DNA of 64,000 nt from Elymus sibiricus (GCA_039707655.1 CM077666.1:245984166-246048165), one strand, 5' to 3'. Positions 1-11,360 are shown, numbered from the stretch's first letter. Notes: generated by a model from the letters alone, not told the origin. Program-made: numbers and translations.

Positions 1-1803
1 ACTCACTCCATTTGGCATGGCACTTATTCAATTTAGTTTGACCCTTAAGGTATTTAAGCGTTTCATGATCCGTATGGATGACAAATTCACGAGGGCGAAG
101 GTAGTGTTCCCACACATGCAAGACTCTCACTAAAGCATATAACTCTTTGTCATAGATGGGATAGTTAAGTTGCGTGCCGGAGAGTTTCTCGCTAAAGTAT
201 GCTATGGGTCGCTTCTCTTGCATTAACACGCCACCTATGCCATTACCACTAGCGTCGCAATGCACTTCAAAAGTTTTATCCAAGTTAGGTAATGCAAGTA
301 ATGGAGCATGTGTAAGCAAGTTCTTAAGCTCATGAAATGTGGCATCTTGGGAAGGACCCCAAACAAATGGTACATTCTTCTTACTCAATGCATGCAATGG
401 TGATGCAATAGTGCTAAAATCCTTCACAAAGCGCCAATAAAATCCGGCTAAGCCAAGGAAACTACGCACTTGAAGCAAATTGGTTGGTTTCGGCCAAGTT
501 TTAATAGCACCAATTTCGCTTCATCAACTTGAACACCCTTAGAGGAGATTACAAATCCCAAGAAAACAAGTTTATCAACACCAAAAGTGCATTTCTCCAT
601 GTTAGCATAAAGTCGCTCATTTCGAAGAACTTGCAAGACGTCTCTAAGGTGTTTCACATGATCGTCAAGAGATTGGCTAAAGACAAGAATGTCATCAAAA
701 TATACCACAACACAAATGCCAATATATTTGCGAAGAACATAGTGCATCACACGCATGAAAGTGCTAGGTGCTTGAGATAAGCCCATAGGCATGACTTACC
801 ATTCATACAAGCCAAATTTGGTTTTGAAAGCCATTTTCCATTCATCACCCTCTTGCATGCGAATTTGATAATAGCCACTTTTAAGATCAATTTTGGAAAA
901 AATGGTGGCTCCACTAAGTTTATCAAGCATGTCATCAAGGCGTGGAATGGGATGGCGGTATCTTATGGTGATAGCATTGATGGGACGGCAATCGGTACAC
1001 ATGCGATAGTTACTATCTTTCTTAGGCACAAGAATAACCGGAATGGCACATGGACTTAAGCTTTCGCGTACATACCCATTCTCCATGAGATGTTTCACTT
1101 GACTTTTAATCTCTTTGGTCTAGTCGGGGTTGACGCGGTAAGGTGCCTTGTTCGGTAGAGGTGCGCCGGGTATGAGGTCGATGCGGTGTTCGATTCCGCG
1201 AAGTGGAGGAAGTCCGAGAGGTTGCTCAGCGGGAAAAACGTTCGCGAATTCCTGCAATAGATGAGACAAAACCAAAGGTAGATGTTGTGAAGTATTAGTC
1301 CGCACCACTTCATCTTTGCACACAAGCACAAAGTGAAGAACACTTGATGAGCTCTCACTCACATCCCTCATGTCTCTTTTGGTGGCTAAAATCACTAAAT
1401 CTTTCTTGTCGCTCATCGTGGAGTCGCTCATTTTTGGCTTGTGGCGCTCACTCTCTTTTTGGTGGTTCACTCGCTCACTAGTCTCTCCGCGATGTGTTGA
1501 AGCTTGCTTGTCGGTGATGACTTGCCTTGGCGACATGGGTCGAAGCACAAATTCCTTTCCCTTCATCTTGAAGCTATAGTGATTGGTCCGTCCGTTGTGG
1601 ATGACGCCAGGATCGAATTGCCAAGGTCTTCCAAGGAGGAGATGCCACACAGACATGGGAACCACATCACACTTCAAGGTGTCTTCATATGCGCCAATCT
1701 TGAAGGACACTTGAACGGTGTGCTCCACTTGAATGGTGCCGGAGTCCCTTAACCATTGGACCTTGTAGGGGTGAGGGTGCTTCTTCTTGGGCAATTGTAG
1801 CTT
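1..1803 (-). pseudogene. pol of chromovirus-like gypsy (protease tail, RT, RNase H part)
   Basis: The frame continues from gag after a TGA. It shows the linker HPHPYKVQWL, the LLGRPWQ block and the pre-RT motif RGIEHRIDLIPGA. Reverse transcriptase follows: PVILVPKKD, FSKIDLKSGYYQIRM and the catalytic VVYFDDIL near 690-715. A stop sits at 1117-1119 and another just before VMPMGL near 793. After VQVDEAK a frameshift near 515 moves the RNase H part into another frame, which reads on to base 1. No activity is expected from this copy. Confidence 0.82.
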
Positions 1804-1806
1804 GGA

Positions 1807-2816
1807 TCATAGCTCTTCACTTGCCAAATTGTGGCAACTTCCGCCGTCGATGATGACCTTGATAGAACGTCCTTGAATACCCGCTTTGGTATGGAAGATG
1901 TGGCAACGTTGGTCTTCGTCTTGTTGTTGTTGAAGTGTCAAGATCTTGGAGACAACAAGAGCGGGGCTTGAATCATTGTCACAAAAGATTTGATCGTCTT
2001 CATCTTCATTCACTTGTCGATGCATGGCCACGTGTTCAAGGGCTTCCATTTCTTCTTCGCTCATGGAGTCGTAGGTGCCGTCATCATTCGTGATCATGGT
2101 GCACCTTGTGGGGTACTCAAATGACTTGTGGCCTCGACCTTTGCAAGTAAAGTAGTTGATGTCACTTGTCTTGGTGGCATCCGTAGGAGGTGTCGATGAC
2201 GAAGTTCTTGGCTTGGATGTACTTGAAGAAGGACGACTCAAAGAAGTCAAAGGTTGCTTGGAGCTTAACTTATCACCGGTACTTGGTGTAACTCGAGTCG
2301 TTGTAGGAGGCATTGTAGTTGTTAAAGCTTGAGTGTATGAACCATAGGTCTTGGAAGAGTACTTGGAGTACTTGTAGTCCTCTTGCACTTGTTGCTCCGC
2401 TTTGGTTGCTTGGTGCACTAGCTCGAGGAGGTTGGAGTACTGTTGGAAGTCCGCAATTTTCTTGACTAGATGGTTGAGACCATTCAAGAAACGCACCATA
2501 GTTTGTTCATCATCTTCCTTGAGATTGGCTCGTATCATGGCAACTTCCATTTCTTGATAGTATTCTTCAACCGACTTGGTGCCTTGCTTGAGGAGTTGTA
2601 GTTTCTTGAAGAGATCGCGGTTATAGTCTGTAGGCACAAAACGAGCTCTCATGACATCCTTCATTTGATTCCAAGTCGCGATTGGTGGCTCGCCTTTCGA
2701 TCACTTGCTCCCACCAAATGAGAACAAAGTCTTGGAACTCTAGAGATGCCATGGCGATCTTCTTTTCCTCATCATAATTGTGAAGACGAAATATCTTGTC
2801 GACCTTCAATGCCCAT
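1807..2816 (-). pseudogene. gag of chromovirus-like gypsy, 5'-truncated
   Basis: This is the nucleocapsid/capsid part of the element. The retrotransposon-gag motif runs from the QWALKVDKIFRLHNY stretch at the right edge through WWEQVI and EEYYQEMEVAMIRAN, with a frame change near 2640. A single zinc-knuckle remnant (FTCKGRGHKSFEYPT) has lost two cysteines of the usual CX2CX4HX4C. The protease core DGGSCHNLAS follows in frame near 1820. The N-terminus is missing because a Tat-type LTR begins at 2817. A TGA at 1804-1806 separates this stretch from the next part of the same frame. Confidence 0.8.
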
Positions 2817-3736
2817 TGTCGTGGAAAAACGACAATCTATGGGACCGAGAGGGCCCCTTTGTGGTTGGGCTACGGGATCGGCGCGCTACGGAGAGCAGGG
2901 CTGGTAGATGCAAGAATACACTGTGGTTTATCCAGGTTCAGGCCGCCATGAGCGTAAAACCCTACTCCTGCTTTTGGTGGTTTGATTATGGATGAGCTCA
3001 AGTTACATGGAGCGCAGCTTGCCGGCAAGGGGCGCGGGAAGTGCAGCTACTACGCGTAATTGAACTAGGTGTCGACCGTTCTAACTGTAGCCATGGGCCT
3101 CCTTTTATAGGCCAAGGGGTTACCACAGTGGCTAAAATGGTCATTACAGGGTATGAACAGTGATTGTACCATCATCAAGTCTATCTCCTAATGGGGTAGG
3201 ACAAACGCATTAAATGCACCGTTAGGTGCTACGCTGGGGAGGCGATGCTTTGGCAAAAAGATCTGTACCGCCTGTCCAGCCAGCCTCCTGTTATCTTGAC
3301 ATGACCCAGGGATGGGTATCATTAAAGTTAACCCTTGCGTGGCACGCCGACACGTGCCCCGACCAGCTATGTTTGACTACCTGCCCGCTCGACACCTATC
3401 ATACGTGCTTATCTAGCCGATGATGAAGTAGAGCAGTAATGAGACAGATAGAGCATGCTGGCACGGAGCTTGCCGGGCCTTTGTTTGCCGGCAAGAAGCT
3501 TGCCGGCAACCAGAATCTTGGTCTTCCACCTTGTCGGGCCTTCGCCTGCCGGCAAGGGTAATCTTGATCTTTAGTACTTATTGATGACCTGCCTGGAGGT
3601 CTTCTTCATGGTCTTGTTAATCTAATCCTGTGCCTTGATGGAAGCAATCCTCCGGCAAGCCCTTGCCGTCAGGAAGGCTACAACTACATGTGCACAAGTC
3701 AGGGTACGAAGGCACCCATGTCTTAGTACACCAACA
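2817..3736 (-). repeat. 3' LTR of Tat-type gypsy
   Basis: The LTR is 920 bp. Its plus-strand left end starts TGTCGTGG and its right end finishes CACCAACA, so on the element strand it runs TGTTGGTG...CGACA. It shares blocks with the plus-strand LTR at 56882-57741: the start TGTTGGTGTA versus TGTCGGTGTA, the CATGAAGAAGACCTCCAGGC block (3592-3611 region), repeated GCCGGCAAG words and CCCATAGATTGTC near the end. A reverse-complement TATAAAAG is at 3102-3109. Confidence 0.8.
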
Positions 3737-3752
3737 GGAGCCCCCGGGCCTG
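3737..3752 (-). other. polypurine tract next to the 3' LTR
   Basis: On the element strand the bases before the LTR read GGCCCGGGGGCTCC, the G-rich tract used to prime plus-strand DNA. This fixes which side of the LTR is internal and so identifies it as the 3' LTR. Confidence 0.6.
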
Positions 3753-3968
3753 GGCCATACACGCATGCGAGGCATCGTTGGGCTAGGCCCAAACAGTGCA
3801 CAGGCACGCGTCGCAGAGGATAACTGCCATAATCTTCTCTTTTACCACGCCCCCCACGACGCGCATTAAATGCGGACATGGGAGAGGTGGAACGAAACAG
3901 CCGCGGGGGGTAGTGCGCCTGAAAAGTGCAGCCACGTAGGATAGTAAAGAGCCAGCCCTCGCGCCTTC

Positions 3969-3977
3969 ACCATAAAA
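3969..3977 (+). promoter_or_regulatory. candidate TATA box of the antisense ORF
   Basis: CCATAAAAAAGG lies about 160 bases upstream of the ATG at 4132. It is followed by a C/T-rich leader with no ATG in the ORF frame. It points away from the retrotransposon's own direction, as expected for an independently transcribed antisense gene. Confidence 0.4.
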
Positions 3978-4131
3978 AAGGAAACCACGAGGGGCGCTGC
4001 TCATTTACCCCCTTCTCCCAATCTAGCCATCCGCCGTCGTCTTCTTCCTTGCGCAAGAAACAAAGCGCCTCCTCTTCCAATGCCGCGCCGCGCCTCTGCC
4101 TGCCTCCAAATCCGCCCTCCCCAAAGCAACC

Positions 4132-5782
4132 ATGGCTCCCAAGAAGAACCAAAATAAGCCGGAGAAGGCGGTCAACCACAACGCAGAAGCGAGGAGGTTG
4201 GAGTTGGCAGCGATGCGGAGAGACAATGTCGTTTTCAAGCCGGTGGTGGATGAGAGCGATTTGGTGGGGCGGTACGCGATCATGTGGGGGAAGGGGACGA
4301 CCGCACACACCGCGCCAGAGGTTCTTCCCGGCTCTGTCAAACCTGGCGAGGACAAGTACCCCTTTTTCATCGCATACTTTTACTGTGGGCTTGTCCCCCC
4401 TTTCTCTGAATTCTTCATAGAAATCATGTACACCTACGGGTTCCGTCTCCTAGACTTCAATCCCAACGCCATGACCTGTATGGCTGTCTTCGTGCATATG
4501 TGCGAAAACTTCGTTGGAGTAGTACCCAGTGTAGCCCTCTTCCGCCATTATTTCACTCCACGCATCGAGGCAGATGCCCTCTCCAGCGGCATTACATGGA
4601 TCCCCAGGGACAAGGATGTTTATCTCCATTTGAAATGGAACGAGTGGCGCGAGGAATGGTGCTGGATCAAGGACGCTGATTTCCAGATTTCTGCAAGCCT
4701 AGATCGGAAAAAGTGGTGTGTGGCAAAGACTAGAATTCTTTTGACACCGATGACAAGAAGCTCACAATCACCACGACACGCATCCTCCATCTCAGAGCTG
4801 CCTGCCTCACCATCGAAATGGTGGGGGCCGATTTTCTTCGTCACCGCATCGCTCCTCTCCAGAACAAGGGCAGGCTCGCCTGGGATTACAAGAATGCGGC
4901 GGATATTATGCAGGTGCGGACTGGGCTCCACGCCAACCTGACGGTGCTACAGCACACGGTGCTCTGCCACCAGCTCTTCCGCGCCACCGGCAACTTCAAG
5001 CTGTCGGCAAGCGTGGTGCCCTTGTGCAACAACTCCGCCAAGGACGCTATCATTGCAATGATGCCAGCTTGCAATGCCCACGGCGTCGAAGGCAGTTGGC
5101 AAGCACCACCTGAAGACGTGGTGCAAGAATGGTTTGATACACTGGTGGAGAGGCCCATCAGGGAGGAGAAGGACCTCATCCGCGACACCACCGATGAGGA
5201 GTTGGCGCACATCGCCAACAGGGCGGCAGAGGTGAGAATGGCTGAAGGCGCTGGCGGCTCTGGGTTCGCCGCAGCCGATGTTGATGAAGAGTCTGATGAT
5301 GAAACGGCAGAGGAGCCGCCGGAGGAACTTGCCGAAGAGCAAGAGGAGCCTGTCGGGGAACAGGGCGAAGAGACTGCCGAAGATCAAGTACATAGGAAGC
5401 GCCCTGCTACCCCTGTTCCGGTAAGGAAGCTTCGCGTCCTCCGAAAAGCTATCTCCGGAGAGCAGTCCATGGAGCATCTTCAGGCGCTGAAGTAGCCGAC
5501 AAAGAGGCAGCCGGCAAGGCCACCGAACGGCAAGGATCTCGAAACCAAACCCCTCAACAGCAGCAAGTGTGGCATACCTCTATGAGGAAAACAGCCGTAC
5601 TGGCCGCTGGAGCAGGCGGGTCTTCTCGACCTGCCGCGCCTGCGGCAACCAAACATGCCAGAACTTCTACCCTGCCTCCTTCCTCCAGCACCAGACCTGA
5701 GAGTTTATATGACCTCTCCATCCTTAGCGACGAGAAGGAGGAAGAAGAGTACGTGTCTCCGTCCACTTTCATCAATTCTTGA
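4132..5782 (+). pseudogene. Tat antisense ORF, 'putative gypsy type transposon' protein
   Basis: The ATG at 4132 follows a long leader and opens MAPKKNQNKPEKA. The middle part (FIAYFYCGLVPPFSEFF, NPNAMTCMAVFVHMCENF, FRHYFTPRIE) resembles the plant family known as putative gypsy type transposon (Transposase_28), which Tat elements carry antisense to gag-pol; its function is unknown. The frame breaks near 4735 and resumes in another frame from about 4740 to 5493. That part ends in a long Glu/Asp-rich stretch (near 5280-5390) and a basic tail. A second shift near 5490 would extend it to a stop at 5780-5782. GTACGT at 5750 could instead be a splice donor. Broken by at least two frameshifts. Confidence 0.7.
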
Positions 5783-6009
5783 TTGATTTCCTGTTGTTGC
5801 CAATCTGACTTGCCCTGCCTTGCCTTGATTTGACAACGACGGGGAAACCTTGGTGCAAAGGATGGCCAAGAGGGCAAGGACTGCAGCAGAGGAAGAACCG
5901 GCGACAAGCATAGCACCAGGTGATGATGTCGTGGATACCAGTCCTCGGCGCAGCCCCTAGCGTGAGGCCACTATTCACTTTCCTTTGGCAAGTGTTGGTG
6001 TTGAGATAT

Positions 6010-7382
6010 TCACCGCTGACATGACTTGGCGGTCGTACGTCGGGCCTCGAGGTCCGCTTCGGCAGTAAGGACTTTTACCCACTTTTCATTGAGCGTGTTT
6101 TCATGAGTGTACAGCTCTTGTTGCTTCCTTTTCATGCTCCGTGCGGTTGCAATTAACTGCCGTTGGAACCATACCTGCTCGGATGGGTTTGTGGGTACCA
6201 CGAAGTCTTCGGGTCCGAGGCTACCCTCGTCTTCGGACTCGGGGAGGTAATCCCTATCCGACCTGTCATTGAAGGTGCCCATGTCCTAGAGATCATCCTC
6301 CGCAGGTGCCTCTACAGGCTCCTTCTGCTCGGCAGGCGAGGCTTGATTGTCCTCGCCCGGGTTCTCAGCGGTGTCGGGGGCAGCGGCGTTATCGACGGCG
6401 CCTGTGGTGTTGGTCGTACTTCTGCTTCCGTTGCTTCCCTTTTATTGCCTTTGCGGACGACTGCGCTTAGGGTTCTACTTAGGTTTATCCTGAGGGCTGT
6501 TTTTGGGAGTGTCAACCATGTAGACATCATAGGTAGACGTTGCTGCCCAGTCCCCTGTACAGGTTTTGGCGGGTGGATTCGCTCTGGTATCGCCACAGAC
6601 ATCTTCGTCCATGTCAGTGGCTTCATCAGAGCCGTAGTCAAGCTCATCGGTCAAGTCTTCGACCGTGACGACTAAGTGGGTGGTGGGTGGGACGAAAATT
6701 TCCCGATCATCGGCTTTACATCCGATCTGGTCGTAGACGGCGGATGAGATCGCCAGATTTTGGATTCGGTCCAGCACCTCATTTATTTGTGAAAGCTCCT
6801 CCGTGTTCAGGACCTCGCTGTAGGTCGAGCCGATCCGAAGTAGCTTGTTCGGGCTGCCTGACGCAGCACTGTCATCCTGCTCATTCAGGGTAGATCCCTG
6901 GTCGGCGGGAGAAGAGATCTCGTCGGTCATCGGCGACGAGGCTATTTCTGCCGGGCCCATCAACGAGCTTGGCTCGAGGCCAGCGTCCGAGGATGCAATG
7001 ATTGGGCCGGGCACGGCGACCACCGGATCTATCTCCGGGATCAGTTCTGCTGAAGGGTCAGATCCGAGGATCAGATCGGGAGCCGGTTCTGGGATTGCGA
7101 GATCGGATGGATTTTGAGGCTGATCCGAGGTCCATCCTGAAAGGACCAAGTCATCTCGGGCATCCGTGATGTATTCCAGGCTTCCAAACTTGATGATTTG
7201 ACCTGGGGGGAAGTTCTTGACGCGGCCTAGGCGGCTAGTCGGGTCGGCATGCAGCACAATGCTGCCAAAGGCAAAAAGTTGGTCGGGGACGAAGATGTCA
7301 CCACAACCAATACTACTGTCGATCTGCAAGCGAGCCATCAATCCGAAGCGATCACACAGCGAGCTCTCAATGAAAGCACCAA
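6010..7382 (-). pseudogene. gypsy gag-like N-terminal polyprotein, decayed
   Basis: One frame can be followed from the edge of the LTR to about 6010. It contains MARLQIDSSIGCGDIFVPDQ, LHADPTSRLGRVKNFPPGQ and an acidic Ser/Pro-rich middle, then FVVPTNPSEQVWFQRQLIA and a Lys/Glu-rich stretch that looks coiled-coil. In-frame stops interrupt it at 6475-6477, near 6446 and at 6283-6285. The family's capsid and zinc-knuckle parts are missing because of the truncation. I recognise it as the leader gag of a Triticeae gypsy, not as a host gene. Confidence 0.65.
7360..7382 (-). other. primer-binding region of the gypsy at 6010-7865
   Basis: Directly against the LTR end the element strand reads TTGGTGCTTTCATTGAGAG, the sequence usually found next to LTRs of this type in Triticeae. 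It is where first-strand DNA synthesis would start. Confidence 0.5.
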
Positions 7383-7865
7383 TGTCGGTGTCAAAACTGG
7401 CAGATCTCGGGTAGGGGGGGCCGAGCTATGAGATCGAATCGATGGGTAACAAGAGACAAGGGACACGATGTTTTATCCAGGTTTGGGCCCTCTATAGGAA
7501 GGTAATACCCTATGTCCTGCTCTTGTTTATATGATGGATGTAGCAAAGTACAGAGTTGATCTACCTCGAGATCGTGAGTTGTGGTCTAAACCCTAGGGGT
7601 GATGATGAATGCGTATGTCTCTACGGACTAAACCCTCTGATTTATATAGGCACCAGGGGTATCTAGGGTTACACATGGTCGGTTACCATCTAGGGGTTGC
7701 ATGCAAATCTAACATTCTTGGGGTACACTCCAAGTCTTCGGTGAGGCCCGATATGCGGGTTCTACAGGTTGGAGGCCTCCGGAATCCTTATTCTTCAACG
7801 GGCCTTGAGTCCGGCCCATGGACTAGACCGGCTGGGCTGTGACCCCCTAGTCCAGGACACCGTCA
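7383..7865 (-). repeat. 5' LTR of gypsy (483 bp)
   Basis: The LTR runs TGTCGGTGTC...CACCGTCA on the plus strand, so TGACGGTG...CACCGACA on the element strand, with the usual TG...CA ends. It carries the phrases TTTATCCAGGTTTGGGCCC and AACCCTCTGATTTATATAGG (reverse of the promoter region), both typical of wheat gypsy LTRs. Confidence 0.75.
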
Positions 7866-8550
7866 ACCAAGATGGGTTGAAAAATCATATATGTGTCCTT
7901 GGGTGCATGTAGGGACTCTAGGGTTTTGTTTTCCAATTTGAGACAAGTTTTTTGAATTTTTTTCTTCTAGAGCCAACATTGAGAATAGTGGTTTAAATTC
8001 TAGTAAATCCAAAACTCACACGAAATTCATGAAATTGGGCATGGTGTCATGATATAGCACAAATATGCTCAGGTATTTTTTGTGTCCAATATGAGACAAA
8101 GCGCATACATTAACAGCCAACAAAGCCATTTTCGAACAAATAGCTGTCACATTATCATCACAAATGGTTGTACAATATTATTTAAATCATGGGCGTTCTA
8201 CTAACCATTTACATGCCACCACGCGTCCCTCTTTTTAATGGCTAGGAGGTGCCGTGCGGGCAGCTGTTTGAGTAGACAGGAGGTGTGCGAGCGAAGTCCA
8301 TTGTGCAGGCTAACTGGGAGGCGTGCGAGAAGTCCTTCGCTGCGCAGGCTCACCGGGAGGCGTGCGAGCAGTACGCTGCATAGGCTCACTGGGAAGCGAG
8401 CCCTTTGACCTCGATCGCTGCCCGCCTCACTCCCAACTTCTCCGTTAATGGTGTCCGAGAGCCGCTATTTAATAGGCGGCCTTACTGATCTCTCTTTGCC
8501 TCCCATTCCCCTCTCGCCCGAATCCTATCTTCCAGAGCTCCACCTACACC

Positions 8551-9154
8551 ATGGCGCATAAGGATCATCAGCCACTAGTCTTCCGGTTTGGCGAAGTCAA
8601 CTCCGAGTCGGAGGAGATAGAAAATAAGGAGGAATGGGACCTCAGGGACATGGCCCTGAATGAGCTGGCCGCGGTGGATGCTGCCCCCGCGCTCGTCCCA
8701 GCTCCCATCCCCGCGCCCACGCCAGCGACCATCCCTGTGGCATTGACGGGCTGGTCGCCGAGCACCATCGCAGCGCTGGAAGCCAAGGGCGTTAGCGAGG
8801 TTCTCACGGACCCTTGCGAGCTTGTGTACGTGCCAGCGCCAGTGCCCCGCCTGTGCTCATGCGCGCCCCTGCACCCTCCGCGGCGCCGGTCCCCGTATGC
8901 GTGCCTACACCAGCCACGCCCATGCCCGTGCGCACGCCTGCACCCGCCACACCCCCTCAGCGTCATGGGACGTCGCCGCCGACCGCTACCTCGCAGCGCC
9001 GCAAGTAGCCATCCCCCCGCCCCTCGCCCGTCGATCGCGCGACAACCGGCTCTTTGATTTGCAAGTCCAGAACATTCTGGGCTGCCTTGAAGACTTGAAC
9101 AATGGCGTCCCGGTGTATCTCGATCGTATTAATGTAAAGTCACGGTATGAATGA
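8551..9154 (+). pseudogene. CACTA-borne proline/alanine-rich ORF, function unknown
   Basis: ATG at 8551 opens MAHKDHQPLVFRFGEVNSESEEIE, followed by an acidic stretch and a Pro/Ala-rich region (VPAPIPAPTPATIPV). Near 8835 the composition moves into other frames: the Pro/Ala repeat goes on to 9008 in one (APAPSAAPVPVCVPTPATP), and the third gives a plausible C-terminus to 9154 (LFDLQVQNILGCLEDLNNG). The most economical reading is one gene with two frameshifts. I do not recognise a domain. Its place between CACTA-like spacers suggests a transposon-associated or captured gene. Confidence 0.4.
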
Positions 9155-9423
9155 ATGAAATATATGGTTTGATCAACTAAGTGTTTTTTCTCTGAATGTA
9201 AAGACTTATCAAAGTAAAAAAATAAAGAAACATCATTTTTTTTTCTTAAAATAAAACACTCATCGCAAACGTTTCAGATTGAACACCTGTATGCAAAGCC
9301 AGACCTAGGGTTCCTTCACCACTAAGCCAAGGGAAAAGTTGGCGTGATGGATTTGTGCATAGCTTCATCGCAAACGATTTTGTATGATGACCCATGTGCT
9401 TAGTACAGACAATTTGGTAAGAT

Positions 9424-9532
9424 TTGCATCTGTCAAATTGGGTATATTGCCATTTGTCAAATTGGAAACATTGGCATTTGTCAATCTAGTAACATTTCCA
9501 TTTGTCAACCTTGTAACACTAACATTTGTCAA
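9424..9532. repeat. short tandem repeat, about 24-base unit
   Basis: Four to five diverged copies of a unit like CATTTGTCAAATTGGAAACA follow each other. An open frame over it (9384-9617) is repetitive (KLGILPFVKLETLAFVNLV) and is not a gene. The rest of 9155-9738 shows nothing coding. Confidence 0.7.
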
Positions 9533-9738
9533 ATTTCAACTGAAATTCACTAACCATAGATTTCATTCGTACATTAAGCAGTCATTCTTTATACAAACAG
9601 TTCAACTCGACAGCTGAACCGAACAAACTTTCCCCCAATTGTTGCCAACCAGGTACTGAAATAGCTAGTTCAACTATATATACTAGCTACGGAGGGGCTT
9701 TGTACTACGTCCAGCAGCCTCTCCTCTGCCGAGCGCGC

Positions 9739-10516
9739 TCAGTAAGATGCAGAGGAGGAGGAGTCTACCAACGAGCTAGAGCAGTGGAATCCGGCGTGTG
9801 CCGCTGCTGCGGCTTTAGTGACGCCCAACTCGTACGCCATCTGCCGCTCCTGCTCGAAGTGGTGGGACTCCGTGTAGAGCTCCTCATTCAGCGCCACAAC
9901 GGCAGCTTCTGCACTGGCCACGGCGGTGGTAAGCCTCTTTGCATGCTCGACCAGGTGCTCCTCCTCCTCCTGCAGGAACTCGATGTTGCAAGCAAGGTCG
10001 TTGATGCAAATGCAGGCCTCCACCTCCCGCCTTCCGGCCGCGGTGGCGGAGCGGGTGATGGCCACGACGGCCGACGGTGGGGTGGGGGCCATGGCGGCGG
10101 ACGATGGGGTGGCGGCCACGACGGCCACCTTTCGCCTACGGGCTGTGGTGGTGAAGCGGGCGATGGCCACGGCGGCGGACGGTTGGGTGGTGGCCACGAC
10201 GGCCACCTTCCAGCTTCGGGCCGCGGTGGCAGAGCAGGTGATGGCTACGGCGGCCGACGGTGGGGTGGTGGCCACGGAGGCCAATAGTGGGGTGGCGGCA
10301 ACGGCGGCCGGCAATAGCTACTGTCGGGCAGCGGCAGTGGAGCGTGTGGTGGGTGCTGTGCGAACACTCAACAGGGACGCCACGCGCAATACACGTGGCC
10401 GGGGACTGCGCCACCGCCGTGGTGTAGCCTCCCAGCTGGAGCTGTCCACTGACGACGGAGTGGCTGAGCGACGACGACGGACCGGTGCCATTGGCGACGA
10501 TGGGAGAAGCAGACAA
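9739..10516 (-). CDS. CACTA-borne Ala/Val-rich repeat protein with coiled-coil tail
   Basis: The minus strand is open in two overlapping frames, 10516-10136 and 10314-9739, so one frameshift may join them. The middle holds about three and a half copies of a 26-residue unit (VAVVATTPSSAAVAI-type, 78 bases each, 10040-10310). The C-terminal part (CICINDLACNIEFLQEEEE ... LNEELYTESHHFEQERQ) is charged and looks coiled-coil. Codons are very GC-rich, unlike the flanks. Proteins like this are common passengers of wheat CACTA elements. The same DNA is also open on the plus strand, so strand choice rests on the coiled-coil segment alone. Confidence 0.4.
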
Positions 10517-11360
10517 GATAAGCTATGGGGAGGCAGGGGAAATGCGAAGCGGACTCGCCAGCCGTGAGGGCTTATATAGGAGGCCGATAACCATTGGGGT
10601 TTTCGGGGATTTCGTCGAGTCGGGCGGGAAGGTTGTGCAGTTGCGCGCGGGAACCTGCGCGGTTGCGTGGGAACGGGCTCACCGACGATTCATTGGCGCC
10701 TCTTCGAGCCAACATGTGGCCAAAAGAAACGCCTGTGCGGTGCTCAGGCTTGCACTCGAAGCCTTGGGCGGCAACGCGGTGACAAGACTTTTGAGAGGAG
10801 GACGAAATGACACGTACACATACAGTTAATTAATTACCTAGCAAACGGCCATTCTCTACGTAGCGTCGCGAATGATTGTTCCCCCACGGTGTGATGTGAA
10901 ATGCGACGTCGTTTCACATCACGCCGCCAGCCAGCTTGTAGATGGCCATTCCCTATGTGTTCTACTACTCTATGCGTGTGGTTGCTCGCGGTTGAGGCGG
11001 CTGCGGCGCGTTCTGCTCGCGTGCTCTCCTCGCCTCCCTCCGTGCATGCTCTGCTTGTGTCCCTCCGCATGCGCTCTACCAGCGTCCCTCTGCGTGCGCT
11101 ACCAGCGGTTGGGGTCGGCGCACGATCATGTACGTTCTGGGCGCCATATGCATGGGGTTGCGCCAGGCGCGGCGCGGCAATGCAGTTACGTGCGCCACAA
11201 TGTAGTTATCCGCTGCAAAAACTGCCATGCGAACGTGCCGAGAATCCAGGACGTCCGGCCCCCATTTATTCCTGTAGCCATTTACCTTAATCTCTCGCGC
11301 CCCACAACACAATAAGCACACCCACGACGACACATACAGAGAGGATATCTAGTGGCTCCA

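Larger units (their letters stand above)
1..2816 (-). mobile_element. Ty3/gypsy chromovirus-like remnant (gag-pol, no LTR seen)
   Basis: A minus-strand gypsy body reads from gag (right) through protease and reverse transcriptase to RNase H, and runs off the window at base 1. The right edge is cut inside gag by the LTR that starts at 2817. The RT/RNase H order and the gag style match the Reina/CRM group of chromoviruses; the integrase and chromodomain that would decide the clade lie outside the window. Several nonsense codons and at least one frameshift (near 520) show that it is dead. Confidence 0.85.
2817..6010 (-). mobile_element. Tat-type gypsy, 3' end only (3' LTR plus antisense ORF)
   Basis: The element lies on the minus strand with its 3' LTR on the left and its internal 3' region on the right. 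The LTR is a diverged copy of the one at 56882-57741. Next to it comes a purine-rich tract, then a plus-strand ORF, the position where Tat elements carry an antisense gene between pol and the 3' LTR. Pol, gag and the 5' LTR are missing: the internal region meets another gypsy near 6010. The left insertion site lies within a gag gene, with CCCAT as the expected target duplication at 2812-2816; its partner is not present. Confidence 0.75.
6010..7865 (-). mobile_element. gypsy element, 5' end only (5' LTR plus gag N-terminal part)
   Basis: This minus-strand element has its 5' LTR at 7383-7865, a primer-binding region next to it and a gag-like reading frame running left until about 6010, where it abuts the Tat fragment. 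The LTR and leader look like the abundant Fatima/Sabrina-type gypsy LTRs of Triticeae whose strand-reversed ends read TGTCGGTGTCAAAAC; I cannot settle the family name. The bases after the LTR, ACCAA at 7866-7870, would be its target duplication, but the other copy is absent. Confidence 0.75.

Noticed and set aside
2812..3741. The LTR at 2817-3736 as a solo LTR
   Set aside because: CCCAT on the left does not match GGAGC on the right, and a polypurine tract with an antisense ORF lies on the right, so internal sequence is present.
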